From: Amphibacillus marinus | GTDB lineage: Bacteria > Bacillota > Bacilli > Bacillales > Amphibacillaceae | DNA length: 64,000 nt | NCBI RefSeq assembly: GCF_900110345.1 | Contig: NZ_FODJ01000010.1 | Coordinates: forward strand, 1 to 64,000 | Reading direction: 5' to 3' | In this document: positions 9,669 to 18,959 of the stretch, in pieces | How the letters are laid out: the number at the start of each line of letters is the position of its first letter | Numbering within the stretch: position 1 is the stretch's first letter | The notes under the pieces: model-generated | Database searches by the model: none | What the model saw: only the letters and a program-made list of their open reading frames with translations | What the model was told of the DNA's origin: nothing | Position numbers and translations under genes: made by a program

Positions 9669-10301
9669 TTAGTTGCCAAGCTTCTTCGCAACTGATTTGA
9701 CCTTTTCAATACCTTCAGCGATAATTTCAGCAGCTTTATCTGGCTGTGAATTATGTCCTTCAATAATGACTTCATCAATGATTTCCATACCAAGTACACC
9801 ATTAAATGATGTGCGCATGTAATTTACAGCCATTTCCATTGGTGCTAATTCTGGGGCAGAGTATACGCCACCACGCGCATTCAATAGAATAATTTTTTTC
9901 TCTGGCATTAATTGAACCATATTTCCTTCTGTGTCATACTTGAATGTATAACCAGCAGAGAAGACATAATCAACAAATGTTTGTAATTTAGCTGGAATGG
10001 TTAAATTCCATAATGGGAAAACGAAGGCAACTGCATCAGCATTAGTGAATAGATCACGCGCTTTCTGAACAGCATCAAACAATTGTTGTTCTTCGTCTGT
10101 TAATTGTTCATGAGCCTCTAATTTGAAAGCACCGGTAAACAACTCTTGGCCAATATAAGGAGTGTTTTCTTCATATACATCGTATGTTGTTACATTCACA
10201 TTATTATTTGCAGTAACTTCCTCAATGAATGCTTCATACATCTTCGAGCTAACTGCTTGATCAGCAGGTCGGTTGTTTGCTTTAACAACTAATAAATTCA
10301 T
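9669..10301 (-). CDS. azoR: FMN-dependent NADH azoreductase (quinone reductase)
   Basis: A 210-residue flavodoxin-fold enzyme reducing azo compounds and quinones by two-electron transfer, usually a quinone/thiol-stress defence. The central FPLWNLTIPAKLQTFVDYVF and the following AGYTFKYDTEG are typical of AzoR, including the FMN-contacting aromatic residues. ATG 10301 has GGGGGA 7 bases upstream; a longer reading to 10358 lacks a ribosome binding site. A TetR-type regulator gene diverges from it across 191 bp and is the likely repressor, an arrangement common for azoR genes. Confidence 0.88.
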   Translation of the reverse strand: MNLLVVKANNRPADQAVSSKMYEAFIEEVTANNNVNVTTYDVYEENTPYIGQELFTGAFKLEAHEQLTDEEQQLFDAVQKARDLFTNADAVAFVFPLWNLTIPAKLQTFVDYVFSAGYTFKYDTEGNMVQLMPEKKIILLNARGGVYSAPELAPMEMAVNYMRTSFNGVLGMEIIDEVIIEGHNSQPDKAAEIIAEGIEKVKSVAKKLGN

Positions 10302-10492
10302 GTGTAAGTCCCCCAGAAATATTATTTTTTTACAGGTTACTTGTCTATTATTGAGCATATTAATTCAATTGTTAGTCAAGTATTGTATAATTTGTAGTGT
10401 AATAATATTTTTAATTCAAGACAACCAATAATTTTAGATATGTATCGGATAAACAACAGATTAACTAATATGTCGAAAAAGAGGTTAGTAAA

Positions 10493-11068
10493 TTGAAAAG
10501 AAAAACAGACCCGAGAATTATTCGTACACGCAAATTAATTATGAATGCATTTGCTGAATTATCTGCCACTAAGTCTTTTAATTCGATTACGATTAAAAAC
10601 ATTACTGAACGTGCGACCATAAATCGTGCGACTTTTTATTATCATTTTAAAGATAAATATGACTTAATTGAACAGGCTCTTGAAGAGGACTTGATGCTGC
10701 ACGTCATTAATCGGTTTACACAATATCAAGCATTAAATGAAGCGAGCTTAAAAGACGTGTTTCTATCTATTATCCATTTTCATGAAGAATTAGCTAAACA
10801 ATGCAAAAAAAATTTCGATATTCATTACTCTTCAATTGAGACAACAGTTAAGCGCGAGCTATCAAACCAATTTTATCAGCTGTTACAAAAAGATAACCCG
10901 GATTTACCTGCTGAAAAGCTTAAACTGGCTACGGTAATGGTGAGTTGGGCTTTATATGGTGTGGTGGATGAGTGGAAAAAGAGTAAATCAATTCATGCGG
11001 AAACGCTTATCGAAACAGCATTACCCGTGTTACTGAATGGCTTAAGCAGTGTGATGAACAAAGGCTGA
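10493..11068 (+). CDS. TetR/AcrR-family transcriptional regulator
   Basis: A 191-residue regulator. Residues 8-55 hold the TetR helix-turn-helix (IRTRKLIMNAFAELSAT, then TIKNITERATINRATFYYHF). The C-terminal half resembles the TetR_C_7/YsiA-type ligand domain. Start is TTG 10493 behind AAAGAGG. It diverges from azoR and probably controls it and itself, responding to a quinone-like or electrophilic effector. No clear palindromic operator could be assigned in the 191-bp spacer. Confidence 0.85.
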   Translation: MKRKTDPRIIRTRKLIMNAFAELSATKSFNSITIKNITERATINRATFYYHFKDKYDLIEQALEEDLMLHVINRFTQYQALNEASLKDVFLSIIHFHEELAKQCKKNFDIHYSSIETTVKRELSNQFYQLLQKDNPDLPAEKLKLATVMVSWALYGVVDEWKKSKSIHAETLIETALPVLLNGLSSVMNKG

Positions 11069-11194
11069 AGCACCCGATAAACAATGAAGCGACTGGAACG
11101 AAGCAACTGAGATAAAGGAATCACGCCACGGCAACGAGGTAATAACGTTAAATTGTTAGCTAGTGGAATATTACCACTAATTTCTTAGCTAATT

Positions 11195-11222
11195 AAAAAA
11201 GCGAACGACTAAGTGCGTTCGC
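11195..11222 (-). terminator. Terminator of the manganese catalase gene
   Basis: GCGAACG and CGTTCGC pair around an 8-base loop; six A residues on the left give the U tract on the minus-strand transcript, 12 bases past the stop. Confidence 0.8.
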
Positions 11223-11234
11223 TCAGTGGCAATT

Positions 11235-12131
11235 CTACATGTTTTCCATTAACCGTCTCGCAATGCGCTCATAATCGTCCCGATCTATTCCTGGAGCAAA
11301 TTCCTCTGGCAAATCATCTAAGTTTGGGATGGGCGCGCCTTTTGGTGTTCCTTGTTGTACAAACAGCTGCTCACCGTTCTCAGGATTGTTTCCTTTCCAG
11401 ATTTGCTTAATATCTGTGTAATCACCAACATCATTCCATGTATAGAGAACATTGTTAAGACCTTGTTCTTCAAATTTCCGAGCGTGATCAAACTTACTAT
11501 TTGATAGATCAGGGATTGGGATCATTTTTTTGACATCAACACCAGTGGCGATTTCAAGTGCTTTTGCATAGGCAAGCACATGTGTTCCACCTCTTACTAA
11601 TAAGTAGCCGATCATTTCTCGGGCAGTTTCGTGTTCTGTCATTTCGTAAACACGCATTTTATGGGTTCTTGCTCCAACTTCTAAAAAGAAATTGTGGAGG
11701 AGATCAAGGACTAAGTTTCCGCTATTAAATACATAATCACCTCGCCAAGGATTGCCCATTGAATCGCCAGCTAAAGCAGTTTGCGCTGTCGCAATAAATT
11801 GGTACGTATTGCGACTATCTTTCCCTGCTCTTAATGGCGTTACATCAGGATCGCCCGTATCAAAAGTATTGCCTCGAGAAAGTAAGTTTATTGCAGTTGA
11901 GACGAGCTCAACATGACCAAACTCCTCTGCGGTTATGCTAGCTACCAAATCATAAAATGGTTTAAGCTTATCCTTTCTTCTAAAATTGAAAGATTGATAC
12001 ATATAATTATTTAATGTTGACATTTCGCCAAATTTTCCGCCTAGCAATTCTTGAACTGCAGCCGCTGCATTTGGATCACCATGTTCAGGAATGGGTAAGG
12101 CAATTAACAGCTTATTCTCTCGCTTAAACAC
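11235..12131 (-). CDS. Manganese catalase
   Basis: A 298-residue non-haem dimanganese catalase that disproportionates hydrogen peroxide. The four-helix-bundle ligand motifs are visible: Glu in GEMSTLNNYMYQ (about residue 36), EEFGHVE (Glu and His, about 70-76), Glu of NFFLEVGARTHKMRVYEM, and the GGTHVLAYAKALE helix. Length is near that of YdbD/YjqC-type catalases and longer than the spore-coat CotJC (about 190). The start is a GTG with GGGGGCG upstream. The preceding gene on the same strand encodes a small DUF2642-type protein 15 bases away, so the pair is probably co-transcribed. Confidence 0.9.
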   Translation of the reverse strand: MFKRENKLLIALPIPEHGDPNAAAAVQELLGGKFGEMSTLNNYMYQSFNFRRKDKLKPFYDLVASITAEEFGHVELVSTAINLLSRGNTFDTGDPDVTPLRAGKDSRNTYQFIATAQTALAGDSMGNPWRGDYVFNSGNLVLDLLHNFFLEVGARTHKMRVYEMTEHETAREMIGYLLVRGGTHVLAYAKALEIATGVDVKKMIPIPDLSNSKFDHARKFEEQGLNNVLYTWNDVGDYTDIKQIWKGNNPENGEQLFVQQGTPKGAPIPNLDDLPEEFAPGIDRDDYERIARRLMENM

Positions 12132-12146
12132 AATAAAGTCGCCCCC

Positions 12147-12365
12147 TTAAGACTGTGGAATAATCCAAACAATTTGTTGAATACGAATATAAAAAGGTGA
12201 GCCACCTGACTCTACAACAATGTGATCAGGCATAACTGCTTGAAGCTGTCCAGTTACTGATCCTTGTGTAGTTTGAACAATAACTGATGCGCACTCAAGT
12301 GATTGAAGCGTTTGATAGACATAAGTATCAATCGTACTTACTAAAGTTGGTGATTGCTCATTCAT
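12147..12365 (-). CDS. Small DUF2642/YuzF-type protein
   Basis: A 72-residue protein starting at ATG 12365 with GAAAGGAGT placed 8 bases upstream; a longer reading to 12431 has no such site. The sequence is Q/V/T-rich and ends with FYIRIQQIVWIIPQS, the beta-strand pattern (short SH3/Lsm-like fold) seen in small Bacillus proteins such as YuzF, several of them sporulation-associated. No catalytic residues are apparent. It leads the manganese catalase gene. Function unknown. Confidence 0.75.
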   Translation of the reverse strand: MNEQSPTLVSTIDTYVYQTLQSLECASVIVQTTQGSVTGQLQAVMPDHIVVESGGSPFYIRIQQIVWIIPQS

Positions 12366-12508
12366 GTCATTACTCCTTTCATTTTTTATAACAATTATAC
12401 ATATGAATAAACCGGAAAAAACATGACACAATGCTTGAGGCTGGGGAGTGACTTAAGGTAAAGTAGTTAAAAGAAGACCTGTCAGGAGAAAAATAGATAA
12501 CAGTTTTT

Positions 12509-12522
12509 TGAAAGCGTGTTCA
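12509..12522 (+). promoter_or_regulatory. Candidate catabolite-responsive element (cre)
   Basis: TGAAAGCGTGTTCA matches the CcpA consensus TGWAAGCGYTWNCA with one mismatch (G for T at position 10). Its position at the front of a large sugar-catabolism locus supports carbon catabolite repression. Not testable by eye beyond the match. Confidence 0.45.
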
Positions 12523-12525
12523 TAA

Positions 12526-12907
12526 TATTTTATTGCATATATACACTTTAAGCTAGCTCTATTTCATGTCTTTGACTTGAATTTCCACGGTCAACCAGTA
12601 ATTCAAACACAATTGACTGTTACTCAACCAATTAATCACGTCCGAGTAAATAGTGAACCGCTTGACCAGTTTAATTTAACAAACGGAATCTTAACGTTTA
12701 CTTGCCATACGCATTCAGAAGGACATCCAGGTTAAAGAACTAAAAATCCTGCACATAACGCTTAAAAAACGACATTGAAATGCATTTGTTATTCGATTAT
12801 GTTGAATGGAGAGCGATCTGAGTGTAGATAACGTAAGAATCAATCAGTGGGGTTTACTTTATCATCCACTAGGTGTTAGCACCGCAGCCATGCATTTAAA
12901 GGTATAA
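12526..12907 (+). pseudogene. Remnant(s) of an unidentified gene
   Basis: Frame 12526-12735 reads about 69 codons without a credible start, ending FTCHTHSEGHPG-stop, with a regular strand-like pattern (VIQTQLTVTQPINHVRVN). A second frame at 12806-12907 encodes 33 residues ending LLYHPLGVSTAAMHLKV. Both look like C-terminal pieces of larger proteins, with no ribosome binding site. I cannot name the family. They could be two fragments of one lost carbohydrate gene. Confidence 0.35.
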
Positions 12908-12976
12908 CCAAAGTACGGCCTCTGAACGAATTGTGCCTTTAACTAACTATTAATCTGTAATAAAGGGTGGGTGAAA

Positions 12977-13999
12977 ATGGACAATGCACTAAATCAATTT
13001 CTTGAAATACTTTATGCCGAGAAGGTAGCTCTGTATAAAAATAAGTCAGCTTCTCACCGAACAAAGGAGCAGCTGATAAAAGGGTTGCAGCAACGGTTAG
13101 GCTTCCTACCTAAAGAGCTAATCAATCAACCAGAGTTACTAACAGATTGTGAGGAAGAACAGAACTTTAATGGCTTTTCTCGAAAGCGAATACGCTATTT
13201 AACTGCAAATGCACTTGAGGCAAATGCATACATCTTAACACCTGACAACGCTCTGGATAGTGAACAGCTCCCGACTGTGATCGCCTTGCATGGCCACGGT
13301 TATGGCAATAAAGAGGTGGTTGGTTTAACGGCTGAAGGATATGAGGACGACACCAATGGAGGGATTCATAATCAATTTGCTATTAAATTAGTTAACCAAG
13401 GTTTTAAAGTAATTGCTCCTGAATTAATTGGAATTGGTGGGCGAATGCTCAAGCAGGATCTAACTGAACAGCGCTCATCTTCGTGTGATAAGCTGACACG
13501 AGCGCTCATGCTCAGTGGTATTACGCTAGCGGGTTTGCGTGTTTATGAGATTACTCGATTGCTTGACATTATCAAGCAGTTTAATGACGTTGATCAAAGT
13601 CGAATTGGCATAATGGGCTTTTCTGGAGGTGGGCTAGTTGCTGGTTATAGTTCTATTTTAGATAAACGTATTCAAGCCACCGTATTAACGGGTTTTACCA
13701 ATACCTTTAAAGGCAGCATCTTGGCTTCGCAGCACTGTATTGATAATTATCTGCCCGATATTTTAGCCGTGGGTGAATTACCAGAACTTCTTAGTTGTAT
13801 AGCTCCACGCCCATTATTTATTGAGAGCGGTATCAATGATCCTATTTTTCCAATCGCAAGTACAAAAGAAGCGGTTGCTTTTCTTGAAAATGTTTACCGC
13901 CAAGAGGTGGAGCAAGCAAGTTTTGCTTATGAATTTTTTGAGGGGCGACATGAGGTCAAAGGGGACACTGCTATCATGTGGTTAAAAGAGAACCTATAA
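12977..13999 (+). CDS. Alpha/beta-hydrolase, probable carbohydrate (acetyl) esterase
   Basis: A 340-residue serine hydrolase of the large dienelactone-hydrolase/acetylxylan-esterase-like group (Abhydrolase_7 type). The oxyanion HGHGYGNKE, nucleophile elbow GIMGFSGGG (Ser), Asp in SGINDPIFPI and His in EGRHEV complete the triad. No signal peptide, so it acts in the cytoplasm, probably removing acetyl groups from imported oligosaccharides. ATG 12977 is 6 bases past AAAGGGTGG; the alternative GTG 12971 abuts it. First intact gene of the glycan cluster. Confidence 0.75.
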   Translation: MDNALNQFLEILYAEKVALYKNKSASHRTKEQLIKGLQQRLGFLPKELINQPELLTDCEEEQNFNGFSRKRIRYLTANALEANAYILTPDNALDSEQLPTVIALHGHGYGNKEVVGLTAEGYEDDTNGGIHNQFAIKLVNQGFKVIAPELIGIGGRMLKQDLTEQRSSSCDKLTRALMLSGITLAGLRVYEITRLLDIIKQFNDVDQSRIGIMGFSGGGLVAGYSSILDKRIQATVLTGFTNTFKGSILASQHCIDNYLPDILAVGELPELLSCIAPRPLFIESGINDPIFPIASTKEAVAFLENVYRQEVEQASFAYEFFEGRHEVKGDTAIMWLKENL

Positions 14000-14034
14000 A
14001 TATCTGAATCTTAACAGCTGAACGGAGGGTGCTT

Positions 14035-16122
14035 ATGCATCAAGTGGTAAAAGGAGTATGGCGTTATTGCCATGGTGAAACAGAGCTACATACTCCAATA
14101 AAAATGCGGAACAAACCAATAAGTGAGAATATAGAAAATTTAGCATCAGCGAATCAGGCGCCAATTAATCAAGCTGACATTAAAGTGGCGCAAACATCCA
14201 GAGGATTAAAAGTCGAATTACCGTTACAAGCAGATGAACAGATTTACGGATTTGGCTTGCAGCTACATCGGATGAATCACACTGGTCGCAAAAAGCATAT
14301 TCGTGTAAATAGTGACCCAATTGCGGATACAGGTGATAGTCATGCACCAGTACCATTTTACGTTTCCAATGCTGGGTACGGTGTGTTAGTCGATACGCTG
14401 CGGTACTGTACATTTTATACCGGTACAAATCTAAAAAAAGGTGAGTCAGAAGGGCGGGCAAATGAGGTTCATAAAGTAGGGACGTCAGAAATTGAGTTAT
14501 ATGGATACGAAAAAACAGAGGGGGATCGCCAAGTATTAGTTGATATTCCAGCTGCTAAGGGGATTGATATCTACATATTCGAGGGTCCGGACCTATTAAG
14601 TGCAGTGAAGCGCTACAACCTGTTTTCTGGAGGTGGAACGTTACCACCTCTCTGGGGGTTAGGGATGTGGTATCGAGCCTACAGTGCTGCTAACAGTAAG
14701 GATATTAAGCGTTTAGCTGAAGAACTGCGGCAAAGTGAAATGCCGGTTGATGTATTTGGCTTTGAACCGGGCTGGCAAACAAAAGCCTATTCGGCGTCAT
14801 TTGTATGGGATAATAATCGTTATCCGAATTATCAAAGCATGATTGATACGTTAACTAAGCAACATTATAAGGTGAATCTGTGGGAGCACATTTTTGTCCA
14901 TCCTACTTCACCGATGTACCAAGGACTTAAACCTTTCTCTGGTGATTTTGAAGTTTGGCAAGGACTAGTTCCGGATTTAGCAGTGGAAGAAGCAAAAAAT
15001 CAGTTTGCAAATTATCATCTGAAAACATTTGTTAATAAAGGGATTTCTGGATTTAAGCTAGATGAATGCGATAGCTCTGATTTTGTTCATTCTAACTGGT
15101 CATTCCCTGATCTTAGCTACTTTCCATCTGGGTTAGATGGGGAGCAAATGCATAACCAGATTGGGTTACTTTATCAAGATACAATTGAACGCCCCTTTGA
15201 ACAAATAGGAAAAAGAACATGGTCACAGGTCAGAGCATCGGGCGCTTTAGCAAGCCCATACCCATTTGTACTCTATAGTGACTTGTATAACCATCGTGAT
15301 TTTATTAGGGGCGTTGTTAATTCCGGGTTCTCCGGTTTACTTTGGACTCCTGAGGTACGAGATGCCTCCTCGCCAGAGGATTTAATAAGACGGATTGAAG
15401 CGGTTATTTTATCGCCAATGGCATTATTAAATTGTTGGCGCTTACCCAATCTGCCTTGGCTACAGGTAGATCTTGAGAAGAACGTCAACGGTGAATTTGA
15501 CAAAGGATATGAAGAAACACGGGCTATCTGTAAACACTTGTTTAAATTTAGAATGTCGTTAATTCCATACTTGTATGCCGCTTTTTCTAGCTACTATGAA
15601 GAAGGAACACCGCCATTCCGAGCTTTAGTTATGGATTATCCGGATGATCCGCAGACATTCACAGTGGATGACCAATATATGATGGGCGCTAATCTACTTA
15701 TTGCCCCGCTTATATCAGATCAAACGAAAAGAGAAGTCTATTTACCTACAGGTAGCTGGTACGATTTCTGGACTAATGAGCTACTTGAAGGCAATCAAAC
15801 ACTAACGATTAAGCCAAAGCTCGGTCAGCCGCCTATCTATGTGAAAGAAAATACACTGCTACCATTAGCCAAGCCGGTTCAATATGTTACAGACCAAACA
15901 GTATTTGAATTGGTTGTAAACGTTTATGGCGCTCAGGCGCAACCTTTTTCTTTACATGAAGATGACGGCGAAAGCTTAGCGTATAAAAATAAGCAAAGCA
16001 ATCAAGTTATTTTGCATTGGAATGCTAATTCGGGTGGGCAATTAGAAAGAGCTGGACAGTTTGAATCAGAGCGTTATCTTGTAACTAAGTGGCGAGTTGT
16101 GCATACAGAAAAAAATACTTAG
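14035..16122 (+). CDS. Glycoside hydrolase family 31 (alpha-xylosidase/alpha-glucosidase type)
   Basis: A 695-residue cytoplasmic GH31 enzyme. After an N-terminal beta domain (DEQIYGFGLQLHRMN) comes the (beta/alpha)8 barrel (PPLWGLGMWYRAY). The nucleophile is Asp343 in GFKLDECDSSDF and the probable acid/base is Asp443 in LWTPEVRD. The C-terminal beta domains include YLPTGSWYDFW. The KLDECD signature differs from the usual DGFWxDMNE pattern, pointing to a divergent subfamily. Substrate is probably an alpha-xyloside or alpha-galactoside of an imported oligosaccharide. ATG 14035 fits CGGAGGG better than GTG 14029. Confidence 0.88.
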   Translation: MHQVVKGVWRYCHGETELHTPIKMRNKPISENIENLASANQAPINQADIKVAQTSRGLKVELPLQADEQIYGFGLQLHRMNHTGRKKHIRVNSDPIADTGDSHAPVPFYVSNAGYGVLVDTLRYCTFYTGTNLKKGESEGRANEVHKVGTSEIELYGYEKTEGDRQVLVDIPAAKGIDIYIFEGPDLLSAVKRYNLFSGGGTLPPLWGLGMWYRAYSAANSKDIKRLAEELRQSEMPVDVFGFEPGWQTKAYSASFVWDNNRYPNYQSMIDTLTKQHYKVNLWEHIFVHPTSPMYQGLKPFSGDFEVWQGLVPDLAVEEAKNQFANYHLKTFVNKGISGFKLDECDSSDFVHSNWSFPDLSYFPSGLDGEQMHNQIGLLYQDTIERPFEQIGKRTWSQVRASGALASPYPFVLYSDLYNHRDFIRGVVNSGFSGLLWTPEVRDASSPEDLIRRIEAVILSPMALLNCWRLPNLPWLQVDLEKNVNGEFDKGYEETRAICKHLFKFRMSLIPYLYAAFSSYYEEGTPPFRALVMDYPDDPQTFTVDDQYMMGANLLIAPLISDQTKREVYLPTGSWYDFWTNELLEGNQTLTIKPKLGQPPIYVKENTLLPLAKPVQYVTDQTVFELVVNVYGAQAQPFSLHEDDGESLAYKNKQSNQVILHWNANSGGQLERAGQFESERYLVTKWRVVHTEKNT

Positions 16123-16190
16123 ATAAATGAATTTCAGAAATGATGACAGAAGTTCCAAATACAAAACTTAAGAAAAAGGATGCTGATAAC

Positions 16191-17345
16191 ATGTTGAAAA
16201 ATCAAGATAAAGCATGGCAAGAAAGTGTTAAGCAAAAGATTGTTGACAAAATGTCATGGGTTAGTGAGAAGTCGAAAAAGAAAATACCCTATACAACTAT
16301 TGATGGTGAGCATGATAATCGCATTGTCGATAATCCAAACGGATCACCAGATGATGGCATAAACTGGTGGACTAATGGGTTCTGGGGCGGCATGATGTGG
16401 CAGCTTTATCACCTCACCAAGGATGAGAAATATAAAGGCGTTGCTGAATTCTCAGAGCAGCAATTAGATAGTTGTTTTGAAAAATTTCATGGCTTACATC
16501 ACGATGTGGGTTTTATGTGGCTTCCAACTAGTGTGGCAAATTATCGTTTAACAGGGAATAAGACCTCAAGAAAACGTGCGTTACATGCTGCCAACTTACT
16601 TGCAGGGCGCTATAATCCTGTAGGCGAATTTATTAGAGCTTGGGATAACCATGATAACCATGATACGAGAGGATGGGGCATTATTGATTGTATGCTTAAT
16701 TTACCATTACTGTATTGGGCATCTGAAGAAACAGGTGATCCTCGCTTCAAGCAAATTGCCATCAAACACGCTGACACTGCAATCCCGGCTTTTATCAGAC
16801 CAGATGGCTCAGTTAATCATATTGTCGAGTTCGATCCTTTTGTTGGTGGTGTTGTTACGACTCATGGTGGGCAAGGTTATGAGCAAGGTTCATCATGGTC
16901 GAGAGGACAAACATGGGCAATGTATGGCTTTATTATGAGCTATATTCATACTAAAGATGAACGTTACTTAAATGCTGCTAAACAAACAGCCCATTATTTT
17001 ATGGCTAACCTACCCGAAACGGGGCTTATTCCGGTTGATTTTAGACAACCAAAAGAGCCTCTTATTGAAGACAGTACAGCTGCGGCAATTGCTTCATGTG
17101 CCTTGCTAGAACTAGTCAGGCATGTTCCCGACTTTGAGCAAGCTATGTATTACAATGCTGCGATCAAGTTATTAAAGACTTTAGACCAACAACGAACAGA
17201 TTGGACTAAAGCTAATGATTGCATGGTTACCCATGGGACAGCAGCCTATCATGCATCCGAACATCATACGTCAATCATCTATGGTGATTACTTTTTTATC
17301 GAAGCTATTCTTAAATTAAGCAATGAAGACTTATATATTTGGTAA
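16191..17345 (+). CDS. Unsaturated uronyl hydrolase, GH88
   Basis: A 384-residue (alpha/alpha)6-barrel enzyme hydrating the double bond of unsaturated uronic acids left at oligosaccharide ends by polysaccharide lyases. The two family aspartates are visible: Asp105 in HHDVGFMW and Asp166 in GIIDCMLNLPLLYW. The substrate-pocket SSWSRGQTWAMYGF is also present. ATG 16191 gives a length close to Bacillus sp. GL1 UGL (377); a longer reading from 16140 has no ribosome binding site, whereas AAGGATG precedes 16191. GH88 with no lyase in the window implies that the lyase is elsewhere. Confidence 0.9.
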   Translation: MLKNQDKAWQESVKQKIVDKMSWVSEKSKKKIPYTTIDGEHDNRIVDNPNGSPDDGINWWTNGFWGGMMWQLYHLTKDEKYKGVAEFSEQQLDSCFEKFHGLHHDVGFMWLPTSVANYRLTGNKTSRKRALHAANLLAGRYNPVGEFIRAWDNHDNHDTRGWGIIDCMLNLPLLYWASEETGDPRFKQIAIKHADTAIPAFIRPDGSVNHIVEFDPFVGGVVTTHGGQGYEQGSSWSRGQTWAMYGFIMSYIHTKDERYLNAAKQTAHYFMANLPETGLIPVDFRQPKEPLIEDSTAAAIASCALLELVRHVPDFEQAMYYNAAIKLLKTLDQQRTDWTKANDCMVTHGTAAYHASEHHTSIIYGDYFFIEAILKLSNEDLYIW

Positions 17346-17375
17346 AGTACTTTTCCATAGAGAAGGATGATTATT

Positions 17376-18959
17376 ATGTTAGATAATCCAATTATTCGCG
17401 GATTTAACCCAGATCCCTCATTCATTCGAGTTGGAGACGATTATTACATTGCTACCTCTACCTTTGAATGGTATCCGGGGGTGCAAATTCATCATTCTAC
17501 CGATCTAGTTAATTGGCGAATTTGTGCGAATGTTCTAGACAGACAGTCACAATTAGATTTACGGGGAACAGTTAGCTCGGGCGGAGTCTGGGCTCCTAAT
17601 CTTAGTTATGATCAAGGAACTTTTTATTTGGTTTATACTGATGTGAAGAATAGAAAAGGTGTCTATAAGGATACCCATAATTATCTCGTCACAGCACAGG
17701 AAATTACTGGACCATGGTCTGAACCAACCTATCTTAATAGTAGTGGCTTTGATCCAGCCTTATTTCATGATGATGACGGCCGTAAATGGCTAATTAATAT
17801 GTGCTGGAACTTTAGGCGACCAAATCGAAAGTTTGATGGCATACTCTTACAGGAATTTAATGAGGAAAAAGGTAAGCTTATTGGCCCAATTAAGAAAATT
17901 ATTGAGGGGAAAGATAATTGGGTTACTGAAGGTTCAAATCTATATAAGTATAATGGCTATTACTATATGTTGTTGGCTGAAGGTGGAACTGGTTTTAATC
18001 ATTCTGTCACAGTTGCACGAGCAGAGACAATTGGTGGGACTTATCAGCTTGATCCTAGCTCACCACTTTTGACGGCGCGTCACAACCCAGATCATCCCAT
18101 TCAGAAGGCTGGTCATGGTTCCCTTATTCAAACGCAATCAGGGGAATGGTATATGGCATATCTATGTGCGAGACCTTTACCAGACAAGATGTGTCCACTA
18201 GGTAGAGAAACAGCTATTCAAAAATGCTACTGGTCTGAAGATAATTGGTTGCGGTTAGCCGGGGATAGTCAGCTGCCATTGGCACGTATTCCTGAACCCG
18301 ATCTTCCGAAATCTACGCGAACGAGCTTGGCAAGCTATGATGATTTTGGTCAATCGGAGCTTGCACTCCACTTCCATACTTTGCGCGTACCCGCAAGTGA
18401 AGACTGGTTAAGCTTAACAAAACGTCCGGGCTTCTTAAGATTGAGAGGGCGTGAATCATTAACTTCGTTGTATGATCAAAGTGTTGTTGCTCGGAAAGTC
18501 CAGCATTTTTATTGCGACGTAGAGACGGCTGTTCTGTTTGAGCCAACCAGTTTTAATCATATGGCTGGTTTAATCTGCTTATTTGATGAGGACGATCTCT
18601 TTTACTTGCGTCTAAGCTATGACGAGGACATTGGCAAGCATATTAATGTTATTTGGCATGAAAAAGGACAGTACTATGAAGATTTCGACAGTAGAGTAGC
18701 GCTTGATGACCTGACAATATGTTATTTAAAACTCACAATTAGACTGGATCGCGTCCAGTTCTTCTTTGCCACTAAGATCAGCGAATGGCAGCCAATTGGA
18801 CCTACTTTCAATTTTGGTCAGCTTGGTGATGCATTCAGTGGCAAACTTGGTTTTACCGGCGCATATGTCGGCATGTGTGCCCAAGATATTGCTAATGGTC
18901 AGCAATATGCCGATTTTGAATTTTTTCATTATAAGGATGACGTAAAAATTGAGGAGTGA
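17376..18959 (+). CDS. Beta-xylosidase/alpha-arabinofuranosidase, GH43
   Basis: A 527-residue GH43 enzyme with the five-bladed propeller and a C-terminal beta-sandwich (from about residue 320). Catalytic residues are the base Asp13 in GFNPDPSF, pKa-modulating Asp126 in GFDPALF and acid Glu185 in VTEGSNLYK. GVWAPNLSYD and AEGGTGFNHSVT are typical of beta-xylosidases of the XynB type. No signal peptide. ATG 17376 follows AAGGA by 8 bases. Its stop overlaps the start region of the next gene (TGATG), so the two are coupled. Confidence 0.9.
   Translation: MLDNPIIRGFNPDPSFIRVGDDYYIATSTFEWYPGVQIHHSTDLVNWRICANVLDRQSQLDLRGTVSSGGVWAPNLSYDQGTFYLVYTDVKNRKGVYKDTHNYLVTAQEITGPWSEPTYLNSSGFDPALFHDDDGRKWLINMCWNFRRPNRKFDGILLQEFNEEKGKLIGPIKKIIEGKDNWVTEGSNLYKYNGYYYMLLAEGGTGFNHSVTVARAETIGGTYQLDPSSPLLTARHNPDHPIQKAGHGSLIQTQSGEWYMAYLCARPLPDKMCPLGRETAIQKCYWSEDNWLRLAGDSQLPLARIPEPDLPKSTRTSLASYDDFGQSELALHFHTLRVPASEDWLSLTKRPGFLRLRGRESLTSLYDQSVVARKVQHFYCDVETAVLFEPTSFNHMAGLICLFDEDDLFYLRLSYDEDIGKHINVIWHEKGQYYEDFDSRVALDDLTICYLKLTIRLDRVQFFFATKISEWQPIGPTFNFGQLGDAFSGKLGFTGAYVGMCAQDIANGQQYADFEFFHYKDDVKIEE

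Larger units (their letters stand above)
12366..12976. other. 611-bp intergenic stretch with a possible cre site and decayed reading frames
   Basis: Between the catalase pair and the glycan locus. It holds a CcpA-like box at 12509-12522, an open but startless reading frame at 12526-12735, and a second short frame at 12806-12907. No intact gene was recognised. It probably marks the eroded 5' end of the glycan operon. Confidence 0.5.

Noticed and set aside
11213-11410. 65-codon plus-strand frame over the catalase terminator
   Set aside because: It overlaps the terminator and the 3' end of the catalase gene and lacks start signals.
16140-16190. N-terminal extension of the GH88 protein
   Set aside because: No ribosome binding site; the shorter form matches the usual GH88 length.
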